Positions 38,001 to 48,592 of a stretch of DNA of 64,000 nucleotides are shown here, piece after piece. A model generated the notes under the pieces. It saw only the letters and a program-made list of their open reading frames with translations, was not told where the DNA came from and did no database searches. Every line of letters begins with the position of its first letter. Position 1 is the first letter of the stretch. The stretch comes from Heliopora coerulea (taxonomy: Eukaryota > Cnidaria > Anthozoa > Scleralcyonacea > Helioporidae): the NCBI GenBank assembly GCA_030142905.1, contig JASJOG010000002.1:1831001-1895000 (forward strand), read 5' to 3'. A program made the translations under genes and the position numbers.

Positions 38001-41000
38001 CCGAGGTAATGAATCCAATCGTTGCTACATTGTATCAGCGTTAGCTGCTAAATGATGGGCGGTGATTTGTGGGAGACAGGGGGAAATGTCTCCTCATTTT
38101 CAAGAGAAGGAGACAATACATCAGTTGTCCCTCCACATTTTGGTTTACCGTTGTATAGCCCACTTATATTTATTCCCCTGTTGGGTAAAATACTTATAAA
38201 CAAAAAAATATACATGAATTATTCGATCTGATGAACGTCGGGACTTTGAAGTTGTCCTCCAAATGCGTTGTTTTAGTGCAAGTAGTCAATTAAGTCTTGA
38301 GTGCAAGTAGTCAATTAAAAGTCGTTATCTGTAATGAAATGCAACGAATAGTGCGGTTTATTTTGTAAGGGCCTCGAAGTTGCCTCACAAAGCATTGGCC
38401 TAGCGCTTCATCATGACACCATGCACTTGCTTGTCGAAGTAGCAGATCCAGAATTGAAAGTCTTCTGTATTTCCCAATTGTTGAGTAATTGCAAGTTTCG
38501 TTCGTGATTTATACAGTGAGAGCGCTTAGGCTATCTTGAAATCGCAGCGAATACGGGTTCGTTTCAAAAGAAAGTTAAAGTGTAAAATTTGTTAAAACAA
38601 GGTCTCGAAATGCTCGAAGGCATTTCAGAGACCTTATGTTTTAAAACTTTTACTTGGATCCCAGCTAAGGGAACTTCCCCTTCGCATTTGGCTTTGCGAC
38701 CAGACCGTGCTTGCGCCCCCCCCCCCGCTTCGACGTATAAATCGACGCCCAGTTCCAAAACACAAAAATATTGTGATAGAAATAGTATACCCACCTTACT
38801 CTTTGTTTAACTTCTTGCTTTCTTTTTCGTTGAACTATCTAGTGATCTCTGAGGTTAATCTGACAATCTCACCCCATAACCATGTCGTGGAAGAAAATAA
38901 ACCATTCACATTAGCTTGTAATGCCATAGAAACAGAAAAGAATGAAATAAAGGGGAATATTTATTGGAAACTTCATCCCCATAACGGAACCGTTGAGATA
39001 GATATCCAAAACACTCCTGAAACCAGAATTACAGCAATAAAAAGTGAAGGTAAGGGGAACCTGTGTATATGGTCAAACGTAAAATTTTTTGGTTCATACG
39101 TAACTTTCGTATATCATAAATTTAAAATGGCAACAATGGGAGTTCCTAGGAGGTTAGCTTATTTCTACTGCAGGACACCAAAATAAGTCGAATACCTAGT
39201 CGTAGACAGCTAAAACAAGGTTTTTGAACCACTAGTTAGGTCAATGCGTCTGCCCATAAGTATAGAGTTTTTGCTGATTGGATAGATTAAAAACTGTTGT
39301 TTTCCCAGATTCGTAACAAACTAGTGTAAAACATTCCGACAGTTACTAGACAAATTAAGTCTGACGTCGGATAACACCGACAACTGTCGACTAACGTCTT
39401 TACAAAGAAACATTAGCAGTACCATGGACTTAGGCGACAGTTCTCCGTGGAGAATCAGTTAAAGGATGGAAGCTCAGAGCTTCATCCTGTCGAGCGAGTC
39501 GTTTTTCTACCCACAGTTATTTCTACCCACAGCTCTTTGTTGAACAAAAAACAGAGTTGGTTATGTAATATTTACAACACGAGCAGTCGCTTGCAAGTGA
39601 CTAAATGCTTCAGATCTTAATTTTAAATTTCCTTACCTTTTTTTTTAGATAAACGCAGCATTAGAAGTTCGTTGTCAGTGTCAAAACCTCCACTTATTTC
39701 CACTTCGTTGTCTTATTATTGCTGCTTTCAAAACTGTGACAGTCCAAAGATTTTCTCACTTGTACTCTTAAAAGGTTTGTTTGAGAGCTTTTCACGTTCA
39801 TTCGAGATACATGTTTACAAAATAACGTGACTCGTTCGCGAGCTCTGATTGGTTAATACCCGTGTTTGGATGGGAGTATCTAAACTTGGAAAGTTTGTTT
39901 TGCATGTTCATTCCTATTATTTTATGAAAGAAATACGTAACGGCTTTTGAGTGTTTGAATACTGTGATTCAAACACTTGGTATGTTGCTGGACTTTCAAA
40001 TAGTTAAAAAAAATTAAAAAAAAAATTTAAAAAACAAAAGAAAGAAAAAGAAAAGACGCTTGTTTTCCCTCTTTGTCACAGCACTGAAGTGGCTTCGTTT
40101 TGTTGACAAGGGTTCGATCTTCATGACCTTGTCTTTCATTGGTAGTCAGTCATTTTCGGGGAATTGCTTACTTCATCATTGTGTTTGTTAGAATAAGAAA
40201 TACCAAATGGATTCCCGTGTTTGGATACTGTCTTCCAAACACTTGGGGGCGTTGCTTCACTTTCCATTTGGTCTTTCTTAAATGTACATGCATAGAAGCG
40301 GATAAAGATAAAGATACAGGTACAGATACAGATAAAGATATAGCTACAGATATAGATACAGATACTGATACAGATTTTGATACAGCAATACCAGTGGACA
40401 TTTGATTTTTTAATGATGTTTCTGCGTGATTGCATCCTTTAATTCACTCAAATTGATTCACGCGGGAGAAAATCCTGTAATTTAATATATTGATATTTTT
40501 TATAAATTCAATGATATTTTCGCTACAGTATTCAGATACACACACAATATGCTAACTATTCACCCTACCGATATTTCCAGCCTGCAGAGCTCAATATTGA
40601 CTCATCCATTTACCACTGGAGAGTAAAATTTTTCGATGGAAAATAACAAACGGAAATTAACCGAATATACTTGCTCAATCTGGCAAATAACCCTAAGGGA
40701 ATGTGAAAAGTAGTTTTTTGTGTTGAAACAACCAAATAAAAATAAAATAAAAGTCCAACAATGTGGTACGAAAGAAGTCCTTCTTTTTTTGTATCTGAAA
40801 GCCGCAAGTGCCATTTTACCTAACGTAGAACTATCAGCAACTATCTCTGACACCTGACAGAGGAATTCTGGGTGTGATATCAACAATGCGAATTAATTGC
40901 AGCTCGCCATTTTGTTTTTGGTTTTCCCTTGATCTGCGTTAAGCTGCATACGTACCAGGCTAAACGGCTCTAATAGAAAGTGAAATTTTGCTGTGAAAAA

Positions 41001-43840
41001 TCAATTTTCACATTTAGTTTCCACATTCGAAAGTTAGGTAAAAAGTATGTGTCAAGCCTTGAGTCTGTGTTTTTGAAGAAAGACGCTCTAGCAAGTGCCA
41101 CAAACTTCATTACGATGATTACTTGTATTGGAGGTGTTTAGTTTTTGTAACTGACGATTAGTATTTTCCGCTTTACTTATAAATCACCACAAATGAAAGT
41201 TTTTAGCAAACATGAAGACAACGACAAGCTCTGACAAAAACCTCTACTGGTTAACTCAAAGGTCGAACTCAGGCTCCTTAAATGTAATTTAGCATTCAAA
41301 AGTGGCATGGTTTTTTAACTAGCTTGACCTTAAATGGTTCAGTCGTGAAAAGACTGTGCAGTAGAGAATATGAAATAGATTTCTCAAAAACGAAATTTAT
41401 CTCAGTTGCTGCCCATGCATTTCAAATATCTCGATCATGGTTGTTATCAATTTCTTTTCTTTTGGAATTCGATCCACATTTTTTTCTTGTTTTCGTTTAT
41501 TTTTTTCCTTTTTTTAGAGAGTAGCATCCCAAATATTATTGTAATTAATTCAACGACTTTAACAGAATTGTCATTTATCGAAGCGAGATTTGGGGAAACT
41601 GTGCCACTGGCTTGTCAGCTTTCCTATGAAAATAGCGGACCGACTGACAAAGCTCATTTCAAATTGTCAGTGAGTTGGAGAAAAGACGGTAACAACAGAA
41701 GTATTGCAGAAGAACCAATCCAGTACAAGGCTGGAAATAACGTTTTTACTTACAATCATGCTGTAACCATTGGAAAATCTAGTGATGGAGGAACGTACTG
41801 GTGTCAATCCCATTTCATATTTTATCAGATCAGTTACGAACGAAATGCAAGTGTGGAACTAAAAAGTAAGTTTCTTTAAACCGGGTCACTTGTATATACT
41901 AACAGTCCTTTTTCAACTAACGGTGTCATACAAAATCCATGGAGTGCATCGGAAGCATTCATGGAACGTGAAAGTAGAATATTATCTGTAATGATGTGTT
42001 TTCCGATTTCTATCTGATAACTTTTTTACATCTTTCGTCCGTTTCAAATTTGAGTCTGTTGTGTTGCAGTATCACCAAAATTAAATGGAGACAGAGAAAA
42101 GGAAGTCACGGCTATTGCTGGGCGTGATGTAGCTCTTCAATGTGATATTGAAGGTTATCCTATAAAGTATGAATGGACATTTGAAAACGGAATCAAAGTT
42201 ACAGGTAGGACTGAAAAAGGACGACGAAAAAACTTAACTGCGATAAACTTTTTAAAGGAATCCCTTGCTTTATAATTTTTATTTTTTATTTTTTATTTTT
42301 TATACTATTGAAATTTAGCGGGCCCACTTTGCCATTGGTCTAATACCGACGGCTCAGGAATCTAGGAAACGAGCTTTCCGTGCGAAATTTAACCAGCATA
42401 GGTCACTCTAACGGAGTAAATACCGCTAGTTTATGGAGATATATGCAGATTTACAAAACGAGGAGAATGCCTCAAAGGATTTTACTAGTCGAAGGCTTGC
42501 TTTTTGACCTTTTGGCTAAACTCCCACCAGTATCACTATTTCTTCATTAACGTTTGGCATTATTTCCAGACCAAACCCAAACTCTAACCCTAATGTAGTG
42601 ATTTGACAAAAACGATGCCTAAGGCGGCAAGAAAACGGGCAGATAGGAGTTAATAAAGACACACTTTGAAAACATGCAGTCTAATCGTACTTACTACACG
42701 TAAGTAAATAGCTTTCGTGAATCAAGGCACTCTTTGTCTCTTTCATCGCAAATAATCAAATAAGTGCGTTGGCATGGATAATTTTCCCGCCAAATGCTGC
42801 CTGGCTTGACCCATGAGCCTGGAATAAGGACCAGGAGCAATATGGGGCTGCTAAACTGTGCGGTCTAGCCCTTTTAGTTTTGGTTTATCCATATTTTTTT
42901 GCAGTCGAAGTCAACCAGCTACTTCAGTCGGATGTTTTGAAGTCTAAAACTGTTGTTTAGGCTAAATTTCCCGTATAGACGTCTTAATTTTATCTTAGGT
43001 CAATTGTGTTTCTTACGATGTTAATTCGTGGAAGTCCTTTTTTCAAAACGTTTTTTCAATACCCTAGCAGTAAAGGAAAAACTCTGACTCCATGGTCGCT
43101 CGAATGCAACTGTTGTTATATAACAAAATGAAACTTATAGTCAAGATATTCCGATTGGTATAGAAAGATTATGACAAAACATGTTGCATTTGTTTTTTAC
43201 TTATTCTTAAATCGAGCATCTCAATTTATCGATAGTTTTTCCGAAATGATTTAGTCTATCTAAGATTTTTTTTTAATGTACTTTCAGGTGATATTGAATC
43301 GAGGTTTTTAGCGAAAGGCAGTGTACTATCCATACATAATATTAACGACAGAGATACGAAGAAGTATATTTGTATTGGAAACTATAGTGATGGAAAAGAA
43401 CTTCTGAACCAATCTATTGTTCTTCGAGTGGAAGGTAAACCCTATCCCAGTCTAAGTTACTTTTCTTCGGTCTTTAGTTAAGAACACCTTCCAGTTGTTT
43501 TATGGTCAACAATAAATTTTAATATCCGGCACAAATTTACAGTAAAGCTATGTTAATCTTTAATCGCTTCCTTTCTTTAGTCTCTGCAGATGAGAACGCT
43601 TCAGATTGGCAGTTACCTGTGGTCGTTGCATCAATTGTTATTTTTGTAGTCGCCATTGCTGGATTTTGTTATTGTTGTTGTAAACATGTTAAAAAAAGAA
43701 GTTTCGACCTGCCGACCACCCAGGTGACGGTCCATCCACCCAGTTCGACCATCCAGGAGGTGACCGTCCATCCATCCAGTCCGACCATCCAGGATCGTCC
43801 ATGGTTTCAAATGTTGCGTCAACGTCAGCTCGCGGAGTGA
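32000..43840 (+). CDS. Gene A: three-Ig-domain type I membrane receptor, 7 exons
   Basis: Exons: 32000-32054, 38843-39049, 39649-39774, 41518-41865, 42070-42204, 43288-43434 and 43581-43840, joined by GT-AG introns that are all phase 1. They total 1278 nt and encode 425 residues. Order: signal peptide (about 1-18); Ig1 (Cys44, Trp60, Cys112); Ig2 (Cys162, Trp183, Cys225 in DGGTYWC); Ig3 (Cys270, Trp281, Cys319); a hydrophobic membrane span at about 351-373; and a basic stop-transfer followed by a tail of about 50 residues. The tail has no tyrosine, so no ITAM or ITIM. Several N-glycosylation sequons are present (NLT and NGT in Ig1; NST, NRS and NAS in Ig2). Gene B is the tandem paralogue. The function is inferred: cell-surface recognition or adhesion. 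The family resemblance is to cnidarian polymorphic IgSF receptors, not to a gene I can name. Joining of exon 1 across a 6.8-kb intron is the least certain part. Confidence 0.8.
32640..32666. repeat. Perfect 26-bp palindrome in intron 1 of gene A
   Basis: Positions 32641-32666 read identically on both strands, centred on AGTACT. It lies just outside the KIAA1586-like transposon relic and has no counterpart in the aligned part of gene B's intron. Confidence 0.7.
32920..35830 (-). pseudogene. KIAA1586-like hAT transposase relic in intron 1 of gene A
   Basis: On the minus strand: a Lys/Glu-rich N-terminal part (35478-35828); a zinc-finger-like CSLCSKYK near 35260; a middle segment (34579-35061) with CCSVQIDGSADRQQVDSKF; the RNase-H-like catalytic segment (34277-34606) with GITVPTDGENANTGKNGG and WHVCHHSDLALE; and a long C-terminal segment (32975-33760) with MATDRAVSHYNN and NEFWKRKERHN. 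These are features of the hAT-derived KIAA1586/DUF4371-like group. A run of 10 C at 34617-34626 sits exactly where the frame shifts. The break near 33775 may be a true intron (acceptor TTTTTCCAG). Antisense to gene A and absent from gene B's intron, so it is an insertion. Confidence 0.7.
36800..38560 (+). repeat. Gene A intron 1 blocks shared with gene B
   Basis: 36840-36940 matches 52390-52490, and 37455-38560 matches 56025-57060, in the same orientation and just before exon 2. The second block contains GAGTCGAGTC-type short repeats (about 37550-37990). The homology confirms that the two genes arose by duplication including introns. Confidence 0.7.
38843..39049 (+). CDS. Gene A exon 2: N-terminal half of Ig1
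   Basis: 207 nt, phase 1 at both ends: acceptor CTATCTAG, donor GAAG|GTAAGG. It carries the first Ig1 cysteine (FTLAC) and the core tryptophan (NIYW). Compared with gene B exon 2, 19 codons differ, 16 of them changing the amino acid. Two N-glycosylation sequons (NLT, NGT) are missing in gene B. Confidence 0.85.
39649..39774 (+). CDS. Gene A exon 3: C-terminal half of Ig1
   Basis: 126 nt after a TTTTTTTTAG acceptor. It encodes SSLSVSKPPL and the F-strand YYC, then FSLVLL before a GTTTGT donor. No start codon lies in frame, so it would be missed by ATG-to-stop searches, but gene B has the same exon with the same borders. Relative to gene B it shows 10 replacement and 1 silent codon differences, including Cys-to-Tyr and Cys-to-Arg next to the conserved YYC. 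Confidence 0.8.
40185..40920. repeat. Gene A-specific insertion in intron 3 with GATACA repeat
   Basis: Gene B's intron runs directly from the match at about 40190 to the match at about 40920, so about 730 bp is extra in gene A (or lost from B). It includes a hexamer-like repeat of GATAAA/GATACA at 40301-40384 and the short inverted motif ACCAAATGGA/TCCATTTGGT at its left end. Confidence 0.55.
41518..41865 (+). CDS. Gene A exon 4: Ig2
   Basis: 348 nt, a whole Ig domain in one exon, preceded by a long pyrimidine tract and TTTTTAG, and ended by AAAA|GTAAGT. Cys162, Trp183 and the D-x-G-x-Y-x-C motif (SSDGGTYWC) are V-set-like. It is nearly identical to gene B exon 4: 8 replacement and 4 silent codon differences, none in the last 120 bp. 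Confidence 0.9.
42070..42204 (+). CDS. Gene A exon 5: N-terminal half of Ig3
   Basis: 135 nt between GTGTTGCAG and ACAG|GTAGGA. It encodes the first cysteine (VALQC) and tryptophan (IKYEW) of an I-set-like Ig domain. Against gene B there are 2 replacement and 4 silent codon differences, the reverse of the bias seen in Ig1. Confidence 0.9.
42272..42306. repeat. ATTTTTT repeat in intron 5 of gene A
   Basis: About five tandem ATTTTTT units, absent from the aligned gene B intron. Confidence 0.8.
43288..43434 (+). CDS. Gene A exon 6: C-terminal half of Ig3
   Basis: 147 nt between CTTTCAG and GAAG|GTAAAC. It encodes GSVLSIHNINDRDTKKYIC, the E-F region with the second cysteine (Cys319), and the G strand QSIVLRVE. 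One nucleotide (Ile/Val) separates it from gene B. Confidence 0.9.
43581..43840 (+). CDS. Gene A exon 7: transmembrane segment and tail
   Basis: Begins after TTTCTTTAG with a short acidic juxtamembrane stretch (SADENASDWQ), a span of about 23 hydrophobic residues and a Cys-rich inner edge. The tail is built from a repeat of VTVHP-SS-TIQ. It contains no tyrosine. It matches gene B only up to the Lys-Lys after the membrane. Confidence 0.85.
43715..43802 (+). repeat. Coding minisatellite in gene A tail
   Basis: Two and a half units of 33-36 bp starting ACCATCCAGG encode repeats of TIQEVTVHPSSP. Related words recur outside the gene near 44430-44460 (GTCCGACCATCAAGGAGGTG), suggesting a repeat array that has spread or been cut short. 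Confidence 0.75.
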
Positions 43841-43994
43841 AAAAAGCTGTTACGTAAGACTAGATTAAACCGGAGATTATCTTCGGTTGAAGAGGACTGT
43901 AGCGTTTTAGGAGTCATAAAACAAGCCACAAGTATCAAGCGCGGTGGCCAATGAACCGCGGTTTCTTCAAATGTCGAAATTTTAAAGGATGTCG

Positions 43995-44208
43995 TCGTTC
44001 TCGTTGATGTCGTAGATCTTAAGGCCCCTAATCAGGAAACGTTAACCCAACAATATACCCTCAATTACTGATTGCGCGTGGTAAAGTTAATACTACTGGA
44101 AACAAATTTTGTGCACTGTGACAGGGCGAAAAGACGACGAAGAGTTGTAAAAGAATTACGTCAAAGGCCAACGATAGAATTCGAAGGCAACCTCGTTGGC
44201 TAGTACAG
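43995..44208 (+). pseudogene. Conserved reading-frame fragment, copy 2
   Basis: Shares PNQETLTQQ, AKRRR, LRQRP and EFEGNLV with 23482-23700. One in-frame stop occurs about 25 codons into the shared part, so this copy is broken unless it is spliced. It is on gene A's strand, about 150 bp past the gene A stop codon. Confidence 0.4.
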
Positions 44209-45229
44209 ACAACATGCAAGCTTTTATCAATCTCCTAGCCAAACAAAAGAGTTCCTGAAACCTAGAATGGAATATCGGACGTTCTTAATGACCCGACACA
44301 GTCTCATCCCGAAACGATTAACCACCAGACCATGATATCGACCTGCAACTACCCCCCAAAAAACGTAGTAACAATCCCGCGGGTACAATGATCTCCTTTT
44401 GGGCGATGAAATCTAGGATATTGATGTGTCCGACCATCAAGGAGGTGTCCGACCGTCTACGGTTTCGAAATTAGCGACGTCTCCCTTAAGACGTGAATAT
44501 GGTCTGGGCGACGTATCCACACTGACGACGGTGTTGAGAATGCTCTGAAGAATAAAAAGTATTCATTCTCTTTGTTTTGCAAGAAGAATTCTTTTGTTTA
44601 AAGTACATGGTTGTTGACGTTGACTTCGTAGATCTGTCTTAGGCCTTCAAACGTCAGACTTTATCTGTGCCGATTTAAGCACAAATTGCCTTTGGGAAAG
44701 GAATTCGATGATTTCCATTGGATTCTTCTGGGGGTTGCTTTAAATTTTGTTTTGAAACAGTCTTCGTAACCAGGTCAAGTTGGGAAAGGGAAGAAATACT
44801 GAATTATGTAAGTTTAAGTTATAGAACTCTAAGTCTTGTAATCGTGAATAGAGAAATTTTAAAGTTAATAAGCTTGAAAAGCTCGAAAAGTGAAGTTCTC
44901 AATTTTGCAAGGGTGAATTATCCATGGTAAAATTGCACCAGCGGAAATTGTGAAACACTAATATATGTTAGCTTGAATAATGAAATACTGAATCATGCAA
45001 GCTTGAATTGTGATACTCTAAATTTGGAAGCTGCGTTTTCAAAGATCAAAATTTTTGCGAAATTTTTTATGGTCCACCTATCAAACATGAAGAATTCGAC
45101 AATTATATATCTATTCGTAGTTGAAGAGACTTGAATTCCTATGCTTGGCTGACAAAGGTCCAGGGCCGTAACTAACCTACTGAGACTCGGGATATGGAGA
45201 CAGAAAATATCCAAATAAGCTTGTTATCA

Positions 45230-45248
45230 CCCCCCCCCCCCCCCCCCC
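45230..45248. repeat. 19-C homopolymer
   Basis: A pure C run. Such runs are prone to length errors in sequencing and may not be exact. Confidence 0.9.
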
Positions 45249-45999
45249 ACCCTCAACCCCATGTTACCTTCACCTCATGCCCTAATGTGATTGGTCTAAC
45301 ATTTTCGAGGGAAAAACAATGAAAACATCTTCTGATATCGTGTTCATATTTATGTTCAGCTTTGTAAAGATTCCTATTAAATTACATTAATCGAAATCAT
45401 AAATAGTTCCCACACCCCTTGCTATACAAGTTGATACAATCCTGGTTCAAGCATTTCATTTTATCGTTTACCGTAAAAAACCCAGAGCTCATAATATGCC
45501 CACAGCGATTTTGATGGAAACGCACACCTGTCAGCGAATACTCATGCGACATTCTATGCACATTTTTGTGGGAATGGAAAAAGGCAAGGTCCTAACGATA
45601 CACCCAGCATATTGGCTTGGTATAATCCACCAACTCTACGAACAATAAAAGGGAAATCCATAGTTCTTCGATATGATGGCGGCGAAAGTCCGCGTCGCGA
45701 AACCATTGAGGGAACAAGTTTCTCTTTGTGAAGTGTCCCCCCAAATTTCATTACAGCTTTATTGAAATTGGAGTAAGGATTTAAAATCCTTAGAATTTTT
45801 GCATTTACTTGCCAATTAAACGGTGAAAAATTGTTCAACCATTACATAACCCATGAGTAATTTAGCGCTTTTAGAAACTTTTTTATAAATCTTATTACTT
45901 TATATCAAAACGTTGATGTTTACTGAAGAGATATTCTAAAGGTGTGGCGCCAGGGGTTCCCCGACGTAAGGGCTGAGGTCCCCAACGGGGGACTAAAAC

Positions 46000-46540
46000 A
46001 ATGCTACCAGTTTCATAATTTGAAGGTCAAAAACGTCGTGTTATTTTCAATGAGAAACAATCGCAACAACTGACTGGAAACCGCATTTTTTATTAGGTTA
46101 TGGACCTATCTAATAAGAATCTAACATCTTTTTTTGCTAAATCAATACCAAGTACTTATGGCTCTCATAAAATATAAATGTGTTACTATCCGTCACAATT
46201 CCCCGACCAGTAATTAACTTTCGCCGACAGAGGGGCTAAGGTTCCCAGACTGGGGGGCTGTAGCCACCTCAACCCCCCCTCTAGCGCCACCCTAGCAATT
46301 CTAATTTTCCGAATATTGCAATTTTTGAATCGGATGGGGTGTGTGGCAACACTCGAATGTCCCCTTTCCCTACTGCCTTGCCAAGACATAGCAATCTTGT
46401 CGAGCCCAATAATGTGCACGGTAAGCTACAGAGACAAGACGGGGAAAAAATATTGTTTCAATAAAAAGTTAAATCATTAATTCCTCTGTATTCTATGCTT
46501 AATAACCCTTTGGGATCCATACCCGAGTTTGGTATTTAAA
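46000..46540. other. No gene seen; repeat shared with 30.3-30.4 kb
   Basis: Contains the 46275-46380 segment matching 30310-30410 and otherwise nothing I recognise. Confidence 0.5.
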
Positions 46541-46541
46541 A

Positions 46542-46762
46542 CCCCGTTTGCACTGTAACATTTTGTGCACGGCTAGTTAGCCGTGTAGAGACCTACATAT
46601 ACAGGGGTGCTCAGTACGCCTAGATTTTAAGGCACAGGTACCAAATTTTAAGACGTTCGCACCATTTACACTGTGAAAATTACCCTTGCCTTGCCCAAAA
46701 ATAGTGACACCTGTGCCAAAATTTTAGCCGTGCCGTGCCCAAAATGTTTACAGTATAAACGG
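46542..46762. mobile_element. MITE, GTGCCGTGCC family (copy 2)
   Basis: Left end CCCCGTTTGCACTGTAACAT; the right end inverted reads CCGTTTATACTGTAAACATT. The interior has inverted GCCGTGCC / GGCACAGG motifs. Same family as 7630-7835. Confidence 0.65.
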
Positions 46763-46904
46763 TATTTTACACTGGCTAACGCCAGACGATTTTATTTGTC
46801 AAGGGGAGACCTCTTGGACAGGAAAGGATTAACGCAGGATAACCTTTTGTAATTCAGCATTCAAGTTTTCGTGATTTAGTGTCATTAGCGACGTAATACA
46901 GAGT

Positions 46905-47230
46905 CACCCTGGAAAAAGATGAATTGGCATCGATTCTGAAAATGCGCTCAAATAGGTGAATATCAACTTTCTCGTGGAAAACCGGAAAAGTGTCAGGGAT
47001 TAGGTTTAGGTTTAGGGTTAGGGATTGGATTAGAGAAGATGAATAGCCGGGGTGGAATTCAACCGTAATCCTGACCGTAAACTTAATCCTACACCTAATC
47101 CTACACCTAATCCTAAACCTAATCCTAACCTTAATTCTAACTCTAATTTTTTATCCTTTTTTCCACTAGAAAGATGATATTCGTCTATTCAAGAACCGTG
47201 TTAGAATTAATGCTATTCATCTTTTTGGCG
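46905..47230. repeat. Inverted-repeat element with telomere-like core
   Basis: The left arm (about 46915-46990) is an imperfect inverse of the right arm (about 47155-47225), both around TCC-ACGAGAAAG-TGATATTC-type wording. Between them lie TTAGG-type runs on one side (46996-47033) and CCTAAT runs on the other (about 47085-47150). A related half-element lies at 30.55-30.8 kb, and a fragment near 23.29-23.36 kb. Confidence 0.6.
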
Positions 47231-48181
47231 GTGAGACTGTTGGACGTCAGCATAAGCATAACGACATATGCAAGCGCAGCTAGTATATCAAGGCCAATTG
47301 AACTATTTGGAAGAAATGCATCCTGGAGACGGAAACATAATATCTCTTCGTTTTATTTTAAATTAATTGTTTTGTTTGAAAATTTGCATAAGAAGAGCCC
47401 TAAAGTTCTACGTTATTTTGAAGCATTTGTTATCCGGTATTGGTGGTCGACACTCCTTACAAAGGTTAAGCTATTCACCGTCTGGCTATGGGCAGTCTCA
47501 AGTTCTTCTCGCATCATTGCATTCTAGTTTTATATTAGCATGTGATAGCATTCAAGTGCTATTCTTATGGAAATGATGCTGTTTTGGTTAACCGAAGCAA
47601 GCTGATACAATGACCCACAAGTATCACGGCAAAAACATTTTAAAAATAAACGCAAACATTGAGTTTGACACGACCTGTTAGTATCACGGCGGAAGTAAAT
47701 TTTACGGCGGAAATTGGTTCGGAAGGCCGAGTATTACTTTGTTGAAACATGGATGAATTTATCTAAGTAGACATTCAAGTTTACTTTTATTTTTATCATA
47801 AATGGGGTTTAATGAAGTAAAAAGTTTGTAAAATATTTATAAAAGCAGATACCGAGAAAAGGAAACAGAAGGCGAAAAATCCGAAAGCAAACAACTCCAT
47901 GTACAGACGGAATTTGCCGTTGTCGATTACCATCAAAGAAAAATATCCGCCCTTAGCTATGCTGGTTGTTTTGTCCGAATAGCAGAATTTTGTTCGTATA
48001 TTTGTAATGATACTAAGGTTAAATAACTTGGGAGTGTCTAAGGATGCGATTATTACTGTTTGCAAACAAAATTCTGAGGACGTATGGGAATTATGAAATC
48101 TTGAGATACCTCTCAAGCATATTCCGAAAAAGAAGGCCATCTTTTAACTTAAGATTTAAGTTAACGAAAGATGAAAACTGT

Positions 48182-48509
48182 GACCGGTGAGACGGTCTAA
48201 CCATTGAGCTATCGAGAAATCAGAAATCGTTTTTCTGAGTATAGGGGTTGACGATCATTCATCTATCTTAAGATATATCCAAGTTCTCACGTTTCTAAAA
48301 CATAAAACTGCATCAATCCTTATATATATATCCTTACTAATATCTGACCGGTGAGACGGTCTAACCATTGAGCTATCGAGGAATCAGAAATCGTTTTTCT
48401 GAGTATAGGGGTTGACGATCATTCATCTATCTTAAGATATATCCAAGCTCTCACGTTTCAAAAACATAAAACTGCATCAATCCTTATATATATATCCTTA
48501 CTAATATCT
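48182..48509. repeat. 164-bp tandem direct repeat in the foldback loop
   Basis: Two copies starting GACCGGTGAGACGG at 48182 and 48346, almost identical. On the minus strand each begins with a tRNA-like head (CTCGATAGCTCAATGGTTAG). Confidence 0.85.
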
Positions 48510-48510
48510 G

Positions 48511-48592
48511 AGTCTCGATTGCTCAACGGTTAGAGCGTCTGACCGGTCATCAGAAGGTTGCAGACTCCATCCCATCCTTGGGCTCAGAAATC
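48511..48592 (+). repeat. tRNA-like sequence (SINE head or tRNA relic)
   Basis: An A-box-like GCTCAACGGTTAGAGCG and a B-box-like GGTTGCAGACTCC (48556-48568) flank a five-pair anticodon-like stem TCTGA/TCAGA with loop CCGGTCA (GGT would be the anticodon). The acceptor stem does not close, so it is not a functional tRNA. Confidence 0.5.

Larger units (their letters stand above)
43895..45515 (+). repeat. Unit 2 intergenic block downstream of gene A
   Basis: Counterpart of 23.4-24.66 kb. It holds the second copy of the conserved reading-frame fragment, AATAAA at 44551-44556 (a possible distant polyadenylation signal for gene A) and a run of 19 C at 45230-45248. The match continues to about 46.0 kb without the Penelope-like insertion seen in unit 1. 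Confidence 0.65.

Noticed and set aside
38707..39186. Gene A exon 2 read through its donor to a stop at 39186 as a single 159-codon gene.
   Set aside because: Past the donor the frame is not maintained in gene B (a stop appears 34 codons after the donor and the wording diverges), while both genes have a matching exon 3 supplying the second Ig1 cysteine.
43877..44204. ITAM- or ITIM-bearing alternative tail for gene A downstream of exon 7.
   Set aside because: No uninterrupted frame with consistent phase connects to exon 6 or 7, and no YxxL or ITIM consensus was seen.
47174..47527. 117-codon frame starting with a signal-peptide-like segment and a GTGAGA donor, also at 30750 in unit 1; considered as an alternative receptor exon 1.
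   Set aside because: The same sequence forms one arm of an inverted-repeat element (46905-47230), the phase differs between the two copies (57 against 55 nt before the donor), and a better conserved signal exon exists next to each gene.
48511..48592. Functional tRNA-Thr (GGT).
   Set aside because: The acceptor stem does not pair and the B box departs from the GGTTCGANTCC consensus; best treated as a relic or SINE head.
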